Translations under genes and position numbers: made by a program
The notes under the pieces: model-generated
Database searches by the model: none
Told to the model about the DNA's origin: nothing
Seen by the model: the letters and a program-made list of their open reading frames with translations, nothing else
Shown: positions 42,189 to 50,617 of the stretch, one piece after another
How positions within the stretch are numbered: the stretch's first letter is position 1
Layout: every line of letters starts with the position of its first letter
From: Crossiella sp. S99.2
GTDB taxonomy: Bacteria; Actinomycetota; Actinomycetes; Mycobacteriales; Pseudonocardiaceae
Assembly: GCF_023094165.1 (NCBI RefSeq)
Contig: NZ_JALMDK010000012.1
Coordinates: forward strand, 186,001 to 250,000
Reading direction: 5' to 3'
Length of the DNA: 64,000 bases

Positions 42189-42512
42189 TCAGCTCCCCCG
42201 ATAGGTCGAGTAGGCGAACGGGCTCAGCAGCAACGGCACGTGGTGGTGCGCCTCGGTGTCGGCGACCAGGAAGGTGACCACCACCTCCGGGTAGAACACC
42301 GGCCGGTCGGTCGCGGCCAGGTAGGGACCGGTGTGGAAGACCAGCCGGTGCGTGCCCTCGGCCACGGGCAGGTCCTTGAGCCTGCCGTCGCTGTCGGTCA
42401 CGCCCTCGGCGACCTGGGTCCAGACCGCGCCTGCCAGGTGTTCCAGGTGCACCCGGACCCCGGCGGCCGGGCGGCCCAGCGCCGCGTCCAGCACGTGCGT
42501 GGAGATCGCCAT
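42189..42512 (-). CDS. uraH: 5-hydroxyisourate hydrolase
   Basis: 107 residues from ATG 42512. Transthyretin-like fold with the family hallmarks: N-terminal ISTHVLDAALGRPA, the Arg in HRLVFHTG, HHHVPLLLSPFAYSTY and the C-terminal YRGS tetrapeptide that separates HIU hydrolases from transthyretins. It converts HIU to OHCU. Its ATG shares one base with the stop of the OHCU decarboxylase gene. Confidence 0.95.
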   Translation of the reverse strand: MAISTHVLDAALGRPAAGVRVHLEHLAGAVWTQVAEGVTDSDGRLKDLPVAEGTHRLVFHTGPYLAATDRPVFYPEVVVTFLVADTEAHHHVPLLLSPFAYSTYRGS

Positions 42513-43054
42513 CAACCCACCATCTTGTTCAGTCGCAGCCGCACGATCCCGGCCAGTTCGGCCTTGACCACCTCGCGTTCGGCGTAGGGCTCGTTGCCCA
42601 GCCGGTGCCGCAGCGCGGAGAGGATCTCGCCTGCCGACTTGCCGGTCGCGCAGATCAGGAAGACGTGCCCGAACCTGGCCTCATAACGCTGGTTGCCCTC
42701 GACGAGCTGCCGCTGCACGTCGGCCGCGACGGTCTTGGCCGCGGCCTGCTCGCCCCGGGACCAGCGGGCCTCCTGGCTGTCCCCACCGGCGCGCTGGCCG
42801 ATCCGCGGGTGCGCGTCCAGGGCCTGCCGGAGCTGGGTCCAGTCGAGGGATTTGAGCGCGTCGGCCGAGGCGGTCTGCAACGCGCGCAGGTCCCGGTAGG
42901 GGCGCCCGGCCAGCACCCGGCGCACCCACACCGGGCTGGCGCAGCAGGCGCGCAGCCCTTCGGCGGCCCTGGACTCGGGCAGCTTGTTGAACTCCTCCAG
43001 CAACTCCCGGACCCCCGTAACACGGTGCTCACCAGGTGGTGTCGGCCAGTACAC
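42512..43054 (-). CDS. uraD: OHCU decarboxylase
   Basis: 180 residues. All-helical family with LLEEFNKLPESRAAEGLRAC, the catalytic-His region DAHPRIGQ, SRGEQAA, and NQRYEARFGHVFLICATGKS. It decarboxylates OHCU to S-allantoin. No ATG is available near the N-terminus; GTG 43054 is the best start, giving about 10 more residues than typical. First gene of the minus-strand purine operon, 113 bases from the divergent PucR regulator. Confidence 0.92.
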   Translation of the reverse strand: MYWPTPPGEHRVTGVRELLEEFNKLPESRAAEGLRACCASPVWVRRVLAGRPYRDLRALQTASADALKSLDWTQLRQALDAHPRIGQRAGGDSQEARWSRGEQAAAKTVAADVQRQLVEGNQRYEARFGHVFLICATGKSAGEILSALRHRLGNEPYAEREVVKAELAGIVRLRLNKMVG

Positions 43055-43167
43055 CCAGGTTGGCCCGGCTTCGACTAGGTATGAGAAGCATGAAAACGCC
43101 GTCTTGTGCGAGCCGGTCTTTTGTGGCTTCCTCCAATGCGGTGGTGAAGTCAGTGGAGGCGACGCGG

Positions 43168-44718
43168 ATGCGGTTGCGCACGGTGCTGGCGGTTTCGGAG
43201 CTGAAGCTGGTCCTGCTGACCGGCCGGGAGCACCTGGACCGGCCGGTGCGCTGGGTGTACACCACCGATCAGCGCGACCCGAGCCGGTATCTCTCCGGTG
43301 GGGAGCTGGTGCTCACCGGCATGGTGTGGCGGCGCGGCCCGGCGGACGCGGAGGCGTTCGTCTCGGCCATCGCCGCGGCCGGGGTGGCCGGACTGGCCGC
43401 GGGCGACGCCGAGTTCGGCTCGGTGCCCGCGGACCTGATCGAGGCGTGCGCGCGGCACGGGGTGCCGCTGTTCGAGGTGCCCATCGACGTCTCCTTCGCC
43501 ACCATCACCGAGCGGATCGTGCTGACCCTGGCCGCCGACCGGTCGGATGGCGCGGCCCGCGCGCTGGACCGGCACCGCCGCCTGGTCGAGGCGGTGGCCG
43601 ACGGCGCGGGCCTGACCACGTTGCTGGAACTCGGCTCGACCGGGATCGGCGCGCATTGCTGGGTGCTCTCCCCGACCGGTCGGGTGGTAGCGGGCAGTAG
43701 CCGCCCACCGTCACCCGCCCGGCGGGAACTTCTGGTCCGCCAGTTCCTGCAGGCCGACCGGCTGCCGCGGACGGTCCGGCACCGGGACAGTCCGCCATGC
43801 ACGTTGCTGCCGGTGCCCGGCCGCGGCGGCCAGCGGATGGCGAGCTGGTTCCTGGTGGTCGACGGCGATCAGGAGCAGTGGGATCCGGGGCAGCGCGAGG
43901 TGGCGGGCGAGCTGGCCACGCTGATCTCCCTGGACCGCACCCGGCTGGAGGAGCGGCGGCGGGTGGAGAACCGCGCGTTCGCGCCGCTGCTGCACGCGAT
44001 CACCGCCGGCCGGGCCGGTCCGGGGGAGATCGAGTCCAGGCTGGCCGCGGCCGGGCTGGCGCCGGGCGATCCGGCCTGCGTGCTCTTCGCGGCCACGATC
44101 GGCGGCGGACCAGGGCTGGCCGCGCTGGTGCTGGGTGAACTGGCCGCCGAACGCGCCAACCGGGTGCTGCTGGGCACGATTGGCGAGGAGGCGTGCGCGG
44201 TGCTCTCGGGGAGCGCGGAGAAGCTGACCGCGGCGCTGCGTGAGCTGCGCACGGCGGTGGAGATCGTGGAGCCCGGTCTCGGGTCGGCCCGGCTGGTGAT
44301 CGGGATCAGCGGGATCACCGGTGCGGCCGGGCTGGCCGGGGCGGTGGAGGAGGCCCGGCACGCGCGCACGCTGGCCGAGCACCGGGACGGGCGGACCGCG
44401 GTGGTGGCGGCGGAGGAGATCGCCTCACACCTGTTGCTGCTGGCCACCGTGCCCGAGGAACTGCGCCGCTCGTTCGCGCAGCGGCTACTCGGCCCGTTGC
44501 GTGCCTACGACACCGAACACGGGTCCGACCTGCTGGCCACGCTGCGGGTTTTCCTGGAGTGCTCGGGCTCGCCGACCAAGACGGCGGCCAAGCTGCACGT
44601 GCACGTCAACACGTTGCGGTACCGGATCGCCCGGATCGAGGAACTCACCGGTCGCGATCTCGGCTCCTTCCCCGATCGGGTGGATCTTTACCTCGGGCTG
44701 AACCTCTCACCCGGCTGA
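43168..44718 (+). CDS. pucR: PucR-family transcriptional regulator of purine catabolism
   Basis: 516 residues from ATG 43168 with GGAGG upstream. It begins exactly with the PucR domain (MRLRTVLAVSELKLVLLTG, residues 1-120) and ends with the PucR-type helix-turn-helix (SGSPTKTAAKLHVHVNTLRY, near residues 465-485). The central GGDEF-like/CdaR region senses ligands. It is divergent from the purine operon, the usual place for its activator; allantoin, urate or (p)ppGpp-linked nitrogen signals are possible effectors. A 19-codon-longer frame upstream contains no PucR sequence. Confidence 0.9.
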   Translation: MRLRTVLAVSELKLVLLTGREHLDRPVRWVYTTDQRDPSRYLSGGELVLTGMVWRRGPADAEAFVSAIAAAGVAGLAAGDAEFGSVPADLIEACARHGVPLFEVPIDVSFATITERIVLTLAADRSDGAARALDRHRRLVEAVADGAGLTTLLELGSTGIGAHCWVLSPTGRVVAGSSRPPSPARRELLVRQFLQADRLPRTVRHRDSPPCTLLPVPGRGGQRMASWFLVVDGDQEQWDPGQREVAGELATLISLDRTRLEERRRVENRAFAPLLHAITAGRAGPGEIESRLAAAGLAPGDPACVLFAATIGGGPGLAALVLGELAAERANRVLLGTIGEEACAVLSGSAEKLTAALRELRTAVEIVEPGLGSARLVIGISGITGAAGLAGAVEEARHARTLAEHRDGRTAVVAAEEIASHLLLLATVPEELRRSFAQRLLGPLRAYDTEHGSDLLATLRVFLECSGSPTKTAAKLHVHVNTLRYRIARIEELTGRDLGSFPDRVDLYLGLNLSPG

Positions 44719-44799
44719 CCCCCGGTCGTGGTCGGCTGGGTGGGGGAAACCGGCCTGTCCAAGATCACTCCGGTCCGGTTTTGTGGCACTGTCGAAGGC

Positions 44800-45384
44800 A
44801 TGACTCCCACGTCGGTTCTGAGTCCGCAGGGGGATGCCTTCGACGCCGCGGTGGAGACATTGGCGGTGGCCTTCCTCGACGATCCGTTGGTGGCGTGGCT
44901 GTTTCCGGAACCGACCGGGAGGTTGCGATTCCAGCGCGGGTTCATCCGGTTCTTACTCGCCACGGGTGAGGCCGAGCTGGACACCACGGGGGATGGCGCG
45001 GCGAGCGCGTTGTGGCTGCGGGTGGAGCCGAACGGGGAGTTCGCCGGGCTCAGCGAGGGGGACCTGGACGCGTTGCGGGCGGCGTTCGGGCCCGCGGCGG
45101 AGCGGTTGATCTGGGTGGGCGGGGAGTTCAGCCGGCGGCATCCCCGGGGAGAGCGGCATGTGTACCTGGCGTTGCTGGGGGTGTTGCCGGAGGCGCGGGG
45201 GCTGGGGCATGGCGGGCGGCTGCTGGCGCATCGGCTGACCGAGGCGAGGTTGCCGGTGTATCTGGAGGCGACCACCGGGCGTAGCGCCGGCTTGTTCGCG
45301 CGGCACGGATTCGCGGCGCTGGGCGATCCGATTCACGTGCCCGGCGGGCCGTCCTGCCTGCCGATGTGGCGCGCGGCCCCCTGA
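44800..45384 (+). CDS. GNAT family acetyltransferase
   Basis: 194 residues from ATG 44800. Acetyl-CoA motif LLGVLPEARGLGHGGRLLAH (R-G-x-G-H/G), followed by LPVYLEATTGRSAGLFARHG, a typical C-terminal strand-helix of GNATs acting on small molecules or in antibiotic self-resistance. The opening FDAAVETLAVAFLDDPLVAW is common in the same group. Substrate unknown. Convergent with the SDR gene, with a large palindromic element between them. Confidence 0.85.
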   Translation: MTPTSVLSPQGDAFDAAVETLAVAFLDDPLVAWLFPEPTGRLRFQRGFIRFLLATGEAELDTTGDGAASALWLRVEPNGEFAGLSEGDLDALRAAFGPAAERLIWVGGEFSRRHPRGERHVYLALLGVLPEARGLGHGGRLLAHRLTEARLPVYLEATTGRSAGLFARHGFAALGDPIHVPGGPSCLPMWRAAP

Positions 45385-45402
45385 TCCGGGTCAAGGGCGA
45401 AC

Positions 45403-45461
45403 CACTTGGGCCAACTGGTACGCCCACTTGGGCCAAACCGGCGTACCAGTTGGCCCAAGTG
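45403..45461. repeat. Large palindromic intergenic element, copy A
   Basis: Perfect 22-bp inverted arms (45403-45424 and 45440-45461) with CACTTGGGCCAA at the outer end of each arm, and a third copy of CACTTGGGCCAA in the loop (45425-45436). It lies between two convergent genes and could terminate both. A related element is found at 63848-63914. Confidence 0.85.
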
Positions 45462-45479
45462 GGCGGAAGATTCGGTGTC

Positions 45480-46298
45480 TCAGTACATCGTGCGGCGGCT
45501 GATCTGCTCGGTGAGCCAGGCGAAGCGGGAGCCGAGCAGGGCCTGTAGCGCGTTGAGCGCGTGTGCGTCCGGGCCGATCAGGATGCGGGCCTGGTCGCGC
45601 TGGATGCCGCGGATGATGGTCTTGGCCGCGCCGCGTGCGCTGGTGCCCGCGATCCGGTCGAAGGCGGTGCTGAGCGCCTTGCCCGCCTCCGGGGTCTGGT
45701 GCCGGGCGTTGTTCACGATGTTGGTCTTGATCCCGCCGGGGTGCACGCAGCTCACGCCGACCGGGTGGCCGTCGATGCGCAGTTCCTGGCGCAGCGACTC
45801 GGTGAAGCCGCGCACCGCGTACTTGGCCGCGTGGTAGGCCGTCTGCCTGGGCACGGTCATCAGGCCGAACAGGCTGGAGATGTTGACCAGGTAGCCGTCG
45901 CCGGAGTCGATCAGGTGTGGCAGGAACGCCTTGGTGCCGTTGAGCACGCCGCCGAAGTCGATGTTCATCACCCAGTCGAAGTCGGCGATGTCGGTCTCGG
46001 TGAAGCTGGAGGTCGCGGTCACCCCGGCGTTGTTGATCACCAGCTCGACCCGGCCGAACTCGGCCAGCACCTCATCCGCGTGCGCCAGCACCGCGGCCCG
46101 GTCGGCCACATCCAGGTGGTAGCCCTGGGTTTTGGCGCCGATCCGGGTGCACTGGCGGACCGTCTCACCGAGGCCGTAATCGTCCACATCGGACAGTGCG
46201 AGCAGGCTGCCCCGGCTCGCCAGGTCCAGGGCCAGCGCCCGGCCGATACCCGAGCCGGCGCCGGTGATCACCGCTACCCTGCCGCGGAACTCCCGCAT
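45480..46298 (-). CDS. Short-chain dehydrogenase/reductase
   Basis: 272 residues, classical SDR. Cofactor motif VITGAGSGIGRALALDLA, NNAGVTATSSF, catalytic Ser in NISSLFG and YHAAK active site. The Asp in LALSDVDD after strand 2 suggests NAD(H) preference. The C-terminus resembles the mycobacterial SDRs that pair with flavin monooxygenases. One base downstream of the monooxygenase gene, so co-transcribed; likely oxidises an alcohol or reduces a ketone in the same pathway. Confidence 0.9.
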   Translation of the reverse strand: MREFRGRVAVITGAGSGIGRALALDLASRGSLLALSDVDDYGLGETVRQCTRIGAKTQGYHLDVADRAAVLAHADEVLAEFGRVELVINNAGVTATSSFTETDIADFDWVMNIDFGGVLNGTKAFLPHLIDSGDGYLVNISSLFGLMTVPRQTAYHAAKYAVRGFTESLRQELRIDGHPVGVSCVHPGGIKTNIVNNARHQTPEAGKALSTAFDRIAGTSARGAAKTIIRGIQRDQARILIGPDAHALNALQALLGSRFAWLTEQISRRTMY

Positions 46299-46299
46299 G

Positions 46300-47805
46300 T
46301 CAGCGCACCGCCTTGTCGGCCGGGTTCAGCGCGGTCACGTCGGTGGTGGCGCGCAACCGGATCGAGTAGGCGTGCGCGTCGAACTTGCGGGTGAGCTGCC
46401 GGTAGGTCCAGGTGAAGGTGGGCCACAGCGTGGTGTTGCGGCCCTTCTGGTCCAGGTACCAGCTTTCGCAGCCGCCGGTCAGCCAGACCGTGCCCTGCAT
46501 CTGCTTCTGCACCCGGTCGTTGAACTTCTGCACCCGGTCCACCCGCGGGTCGATGTCCACGACCTCCTTGCGCCCCAGCACCTTCAGCGCGTCCATCACG
46601 TAGTTGACCTGCGACTCGATCATGAACACGATCGAGTTGTGGCCGAGGCCGGTGTTCGGGCCGACGAGCATGAACAGGTTGGGGAATCCGGCGATCGTGG
46701 TGCCCTTGTACGCCTCCATGCCCTCCCGCCACGCCTCGCCGAGCCGGACCCCGCCCTTGCCGTAGACCTTCTCCATCGCGGGCGGGTCGGTGGCGTGGAA
46801 GCCGGTGCCGTAGATGATGGTGTCCACCGGGCGCTCGGTGCCGTCCGCGGTGACCACGGAGTTGGCCCGCACCTCGGTGATCCGGTCCGTCACGACGTCC
46901 ACATTGGACTGCGCCAGGGCCGGGTAGTAGTCGTTGGAGATCAGCACCCGCTTGCAGCCCATGGCGAAGGCAGGCAGCAGCTTTTTGCGCAGTTCCTTGT
47001 CCTTGATCGCGCGGAACAGGTTCTTCTTCGCGAACCGCTCACCCATCCGCAGGATCTTGGGCTGCTTGGTGAAGCCGACCACGTAGCTTTCCCGGCCCCA
47101 GTAGATCGCCGCGCGCACCAGGCGCTGTAACGGCGGGAAGGCGCGGAACAGGGCGCGCTCGATCGCGGTGATCGGCCGGTCCCGGCGCGGCATCACCCAG
47201 GGCGCGGTGCGCTGGAACAGGTGCAGCTCGGCCACCTCGGGCTGGATCTTCGGCACGAACTGGATCGCCGAGGCGCCGGTGCCGATCACCGCCACCCGCT
47301 TGCCGGCGAAGTCGTGCTCGTGGTCCCAGCGCGCGGAGTGGAAGGCGTTGCCCTGGAAGGTGTCCAGGCCCTTGATGTCGGGCAGCTGCGGCTCGCACAG
47401 CGGGCCCATGCCGGAGACCAGCACCTTGGCCGCGAACGTGGCCTGGCTGGTGCGCACGATCCACCGGCCGCGCTGCTCGTCCCAGTCGGCCCGCTCCACG
47501 TCGTGGCCGAACCGGATGTGCGGGTACACGCCCTGGTCCCGCGCGGTGCGGCGCAGGTAGCGCCAGATCTCCGGCTGCGGGGAGAACGAGCGGGTCCAGT
47601 CCGGGTTGGGCGCGAAGGAGAAGGAGTACAGGTGCGAGGGCACGTCGCAGGCCGCACCCGGGTAGGTGTTGTCCCGCCAGGTGCCGCCGACCTCCTGCGC
47701 GCGTTCGAGCAGGACGAAGTCGGTGATGCCGCGCTGTTTCATCCGGATGGCCATGGCGAGGCCGGCGAATCCGGTGCCGATGACGGCTACGTGCACCTCG
47801 TGCAT
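46300..47805 (-). CDS. Flavin-containing monooxygenase, Baeyer-Villiger type
   Basis: 501 residues. Two Rossmann motifs: VAVIGTGFAGLAMAIRMK (FAD) and RVAVIGTGASAIQFVP (NADPH), and between them FQGNAFHSARWDH, which fits the FxGxxxHxxxW fingerprint of FMO/BVMO enzymes. DNTYPGAACDVPSHLYSFSF is typical of BVMOs acting on ketones. It inserts oxygen into a ketone or hydroxylates a heteroatom. Operon with the SDR, divergent from the TetR regulator. Confidence 0.9.
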   Translation of the reverse strand: MHEVHVAVIGTGFAGLAMAIRMKQRGITDFVLLERAQEVGGTWRDNTYPGAACDVPSHLYSFSFAPNPDWTRSFSPQPEIWRYLRRTARDQGVYPHIRFGHDVERADWDEQRGRWIVRTSQATFAAKVLVSGMGPLCEPQLPDIKGLDTFQGNAFHSARWDHEHDFAGKRVAVIGTGASAIQFVPKIQPEVAELHLFQRTAPWVMPRRDRPITAIERALFRAFPPLQRLVRAAIYWGRESYVVGFTKQPKILRMGERFAKKNLFRAIKDKELRKKLLPAFAMGCKRVLISNDYYPALAQSNVDVVTDRITEVRANSVVTADGTERPVDTIIYGTGFHATDPPAMEKVYGKGGVRLGEAWREGMEAYKGTTIAGFPNLFMLVGPNTGLGHNSIVFMIESQVNYVMDALKVLGRKEVVDIDPRVDRVQKFNDRVQKQMQGTVWLTGGCESWYLDQKGRNTTLWPTFTWTYRQLTRKFDAHAYSIRLRATTDVTALNPADKAVR

Positions 47806-47816
47806 GGGTCCGCCTC

Positions 47817-47870
47817 CTTATTGAGTGCTATTCAATAAGCTACTGGTGTTGTTGAACCGAAGTCAATAAG
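47817..47870. promoter_or_regulatory. Palindromic operator between TetR gene and monooxygenase operon
   Basis: CTTATTGA (47817-47824) and TCAATAAG (47832-47839) form perfect 8-bp arms with a 7-bp spacer; another TCAATAAG is at 47863-47870. The AT-rich sites fill the 74-base divergent gap and are ideal for TetR-type repression of both genes. Confidence 0.75.
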
Positions 47871-47879
47871 CTGGTCGGC

Positions 47880-48500
47880 GTGGCCCAGCGCACTCGTCTC
47901 AGCCCCGACCTCCGGCGGGCTCAGCTGCTCAAACTCGGTGTGGAGCTGCTCAGCACGCGCACCCTGGACGAGCTGTCCATCGACGACCTGGCCGCCGAGG
48001 CAGGCATCTCCACCGGCCTGCTGTTCCACTACTTCGGCTCCAAGCGCGAGTTCCACCTGGCCGTGGCCAGGGCCGCCGCCGCCCAGCTGCTGGACTTCCT
48101 GGCGCCCGACCCGGCGCTGCCGCCGGTGCCCCGGATGCGGCAGAGCCTGATCGGCTTCGTGGACTACGTGACCCAGAACCGGGACGCCTACACCTCGCTG
48201 GTGCGCGGCGCGGCCACCGGCGACGAGGCCATGCGCGCGCTGTTCGAGCAGACCAGGACCGCGATCGCGGAGATCGTGCTGCACAACGTGGACGACCTGG
48301 GCATCGAGCCGACCCCGAAGCTGGCCATGACCGTACGCGGCTGGGTCGCCTTCGCCGAGGAGGTCACCATCACCTGGCTGCGGCAGGAGGAGGTCGACCG
48401 GGACGGGCTGCTGGAACTCCTCGAACGCGGGTTCTTCCAGCTCGCCATGGTCGCGGTCGGGGTGGACGCGGTCGCGCCGTACCTGCCTGATCTGTCCTGA
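47880..48500 (+). CDS. TetR-family transcriptional regulator
   Basis: 206 residues from GTG 47880. HTH: AQLLKLGVELLS, then ELSIDDLAAEAGISTGLLFH and YFGSKREFHLAVARA, the standard TetR recognition helix. The C-terminal ligand domain is helical and Trp-poor. It is divergent from the flavin monooxygenase operon and probably represses it through the palindrome in the shared promoter; the inducer may be a lipophilic substrate of the monooxygenase. Confidence 0.9.
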   Translation: MAQRTRLSPDLRRAQLLKLGVELLSTRTLDELSIDDLAAEAGISTGLLFHYFGSKREFHLAVARAAAAQLLDFLAPDPALPPVPRMRQSLIGFVDYVTQNRDAYTSLVRGAATGDEAMRALFEQTRTAIAEIVLHNVDDLGIEPTPKLAMTVRGWVAFAEEVTITWLRQEEVDRDGLLELLERGFFQLAMVAVGVDAVAPYLPDLS

Positions 48501-48540
48501 TTCAGCCGGATCCGGGCAACCGGACCGCTCATCCGGTCGG

Positions 48541-48966
48541 ATGAGTCGCGGTGCTACCGTCAATGCCGTGCGCAGCCGGTACCTGAGCCCTGGATGGCTG
48601 GCCGGGCATGTCCTGGTGCTGGTGGTCGCGCTGGTGTGCGGCTGGCTCGGCTGGTGGCAGCTCGAACGGGCGCTGTCCAGCACCGGCAGCGGCCTGAACC
48701 TGGGTTACGCGTTGCAGTGGCCGCTGTTCGGCATCTTCGGCATCGTCGGCTGGATCCGGTTCCTGCGCATGGAATCCACTCGCGCGGACGAGGACGAGGC
48801 CCCCGAAACGTCCGAACCCGCGGCGGAGCAGCCTGCCGAGCCGGTGGCGGAGAAGTGGCTGCCAGGGCGGCCCAAGCCAGCGGCCCAGGACGCGGACATC
48901 GACCCCGAGCTGGCGGAGTACAACCGCTACCTCAAGCAGAAGGCGGAACAGTGGCAACAAAGGTGA
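48541..48966 (+). CDS. Small two-helix membrane protein
   Basis: 141 residues; GTG 48568 is an alternative start. Two membrane helices (VLVLVVALVCGWLGWWQLER and WPLFGIFGIVGWIRFL) followed by an acidic Pro/Glu-rich cytoplasmic tail. The first helix with GWWQLER resembles SURF1-like N-termini, but the rest of SURF1 is missing. The gene precedes a DUF3817 gene with a 16-base overlap, a pairing I recognise from actinomycete genomes. Function unknown. Confidence 0.7.
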   Translation: MSRGATVNAVRSRYLSPGWLAGHVLVLVVALVCGWLGWWQLERALSSTGSGLNLGYALQWPLFGIFGIVGWIRFLRMESTRADEDEAPETSEPAAEQPAEPVAEKWLPGRPKPAAQDADIDPELAEYNRYLKQKAEQWQQR

Positions 48967-49271
48967 AGCCCGGAACCCTGTCCCGGTTCCGGATCATGGC
49001 CTACATCGTGGGCGTCGGCCTGCTCGCGCTGGTGCTGGTGGCCATGCCGTTGAAGTACTTCGCGGACATGCCGCTGCTGGTCGCCTTCATCGGCCCCATT
49101 CACGGCTTCCTCTACGCCGTCTACCTGGTGCTGGCCTTCGACCTGGCGCTCAAGGGCAAGTGGTCGATCGGCGGCACCCTGCTGGTGCTGCTGGCCGGGA
49201 CGGTGCCGTTCCTGTCCTTCGTGGCCGAGCGCTGGGTGACCCGCAAGGTCCAGGCGGGCGAGAAGATCTAG
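48951..49271 (+). CDS. DUF3817 family membrane protein
   Basis: 106 residues from GTG 48951, inside the end of the previous gene. Three hydrophobic helices with the DUF3817 pattern: FRIMAYIVGVGLLALVL, MPLKYFADMP, and GPIHGFLYAVYLVLAFDLA. The basic last residues are cytoplasmic. Role unknown; co-translated with the preceding membrane protein, and possibly forms a complex with it. Confidence 0.8.
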   Translation: MATKVKPGTLSRFRIMAYIVGVGLLALVLVAMPLKYFADMPLLVAFIGPIHGFLYAVYLVLAFDLALKGKWSIGGTLLVLLAGTVPFLSFVAERWVTRKVQAGEKI

Positions 49272-49283
49272 CCGGGTCGCGGT

Positions 49284-50051
49284 CTAGCCGGCGGCCCGCT
49301 GGCGGACCAGCACCTCGACCCCGTCGAGGACCCTGGCCAGCCCGAACTCGAAGGCGTGCGCCGGGTCGACCGCGCCGCCGTGCTGCATGCCCGCGGCCTG
49401 GCCGACCCGGCTGGCCACGGGGTAGCGCGCCGGGTCCAGGACCTTGCTCAGCAGCGGGGCGTGCGCCTGCCACCACTGCTCGTCGGTGACGCCGCTGCGC
49501 TGGTTGGCCACCTCGATCTCGGCGGCGTTGCGCACCGCGCTGTGCACGTAGTCCAGGACCAGCCACAGCACCGAGTCCATCTCGACGTCGCTGAGGCCGA
49601 TGCCGTCGATGGCGCTGAGTTCGTGGTCGTACTTGGCGGTCACGTTCGGGCCCAGCACCGGGCGGCTCATCAGCACGTGCGGCAGCCAGGCGTGCCGCTG
49701 GTAGAGGGCCTGGTTCTGCCGGGCCACGTGTTCGAGCCGGTCGCGCCAGCCGCCGTCGGGGTGCGTGTGGGGGAGTTCGCCGAAGACGGTGTCCAGCATG
49801 ACGTCGATCAGCTCGCCCTTGCCGGGCACGTAGGTGTAGAGCGACATGGTGCCCACGCCCAGTTCCTCGGCCACCCGGCGCATGGACAGCGCGCTCAGGC
49901 CCTCGGTGTCGGCGACCTCGATCGCGGTGCGCACGATCCGGTCCACGTTCAGCTCGGGTTTGCCCTTGCGGCTGGCCCGTTCGCTGGTGCGCCACAACAG
50001 GGCCAGGCTGCGCGCCGGGTCCCCGTGGCCGCTGTACTCGATGTTCGCCAT
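49284..50051 (-). CDS. TetR/AcrR regulator with TetR_C-type effector domain
   Basis: 255 residues. After a 30-residue extension the HTH reads IVRTAIEVADTEGLSALSMR and RVAEELGVGTMSLYTYVPGK. The C-terminal half with WLVLDYVHSAVRNAAEIE matches the ligand domain of the drug-responsive TetR/TipA-like group, often controlling efflux pumps. No pump is adjacent, so the target is elsewhere or itself. The extended N-terminus before the HTH is common in this subfamily. Confidence 0.88.
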   Translation of the reverse strand: MANIEYSGHGDPARSLALLWRTSERASRKGKPELNVDRIVRTAIEVADTEGLSALSMRRVAEELGVGTMSLYTYVPGKGELIDVMLDTVFGELPHTHPDGGWRDRLEHVARQNQALYQRHAWLPHVLMSRPVLGPNVTAKYDHELSAIDGIGLSDVEMDSVLWLVLDYVHSAVRNAAEIEVANQRSGVTDEQWWQAHAPLLSKVLDPARYPVASRVGQAAGMQHGGAVDPAHAFEFGLARVLDGVEVLVRQRAAG

Positions 50052-50089
50052 GGCCGGATCAGCCTAGCCGGAGCCGGGCCGGGCCCGGT

Positions 50090-50491
50090 TCAGATCGGCG
50101 CGGCCAGCGCCTCTTCCAGGGTTTCCCGCAGGTCGAACAGGGTGTTGAGGCCGGTGGTGGCCAGCGGCCGGAACACGGTGCGGTTGCCGGCCACCAGGCG
50201 CAGCGCGGTGCCCTTGCCCTGCGCCGCCTCACGTGCTTCGACCAGCGCGGCCAGTCCGCTGGAGCCGAGGAAGGAGACCCCGCTCAGGTCGATCACCAGC
50301 AGCGGGCGGCTGGTCGCGAGCTGTTCGTCGATGCCGGACTTGAGCAGCGGGGTGGTCAGCAGGTCGACCTCGCCGCCGACCTTGAGCACCCCGGCTGACT
50401 CGGTGGAGGCCGCCGAGTCCAGGTTGATCAGCGCTGCCGCGCGGGCCTGGTCCTCTGGGTACTCGCCGGCCGTCGCCACTGCGTCCTCCAC
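50090..50491 (-). CDS. Anti-anti-sigma factor (STAS)
   Basis: 133 residues from GTG 50491. STAS core LKVGGEVDLLTTPLLKSGID and phosphorylation loop VIDLSGVSFLGSSGLAALVE, very similar to the STAS protein at 13582-13965. A 25-residue acidic N-terminal extension precedes the domain. It is divergent from the PP2C-HATPase-STAS gene, so the two are likely partners: the phosphatase could activate this antagonist. Confidence 0.88.
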   Translation of the reverse strand: MEDAVATAGEYPEDQARAAALINLDSAASTESAGVLKVGGEVDLLTTPLLKSGIDEQLATSRPLLVIDLSGVSFLGSSGLAALVEAREAAQGKGTALRLVAGNRTVFRPLATTGLNTLFDLRETLEEALAAPI

Positions 50492-50527
50492 TGAAGCTTC
50501 CCGAAGTGAACAGGCGTTTCACTTTTA

Positions 50528-50543
50528 CCGTAGGCAGCTACGG
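50528..50543. promoter_or_regulatory. Short inverted repeat in divergent STAS/PP2C promoter region
   Basis: CCGTAG and CTACGG, separated by GCAG, sit between the divergent STAS and PP2C-fusion genes, flanked by TTA and GTAA. Possible shared operator or transcript hairpin; weak by itself. Confidence 0.3.
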
Positions 50544-50617
50544 GGTAAGGCACAACATAGCCGGGGCAGGTGCCACCGGTGTGGTCGGTGGGCGAACCGC
50601 CGCGCAGGAAGGCCGGG

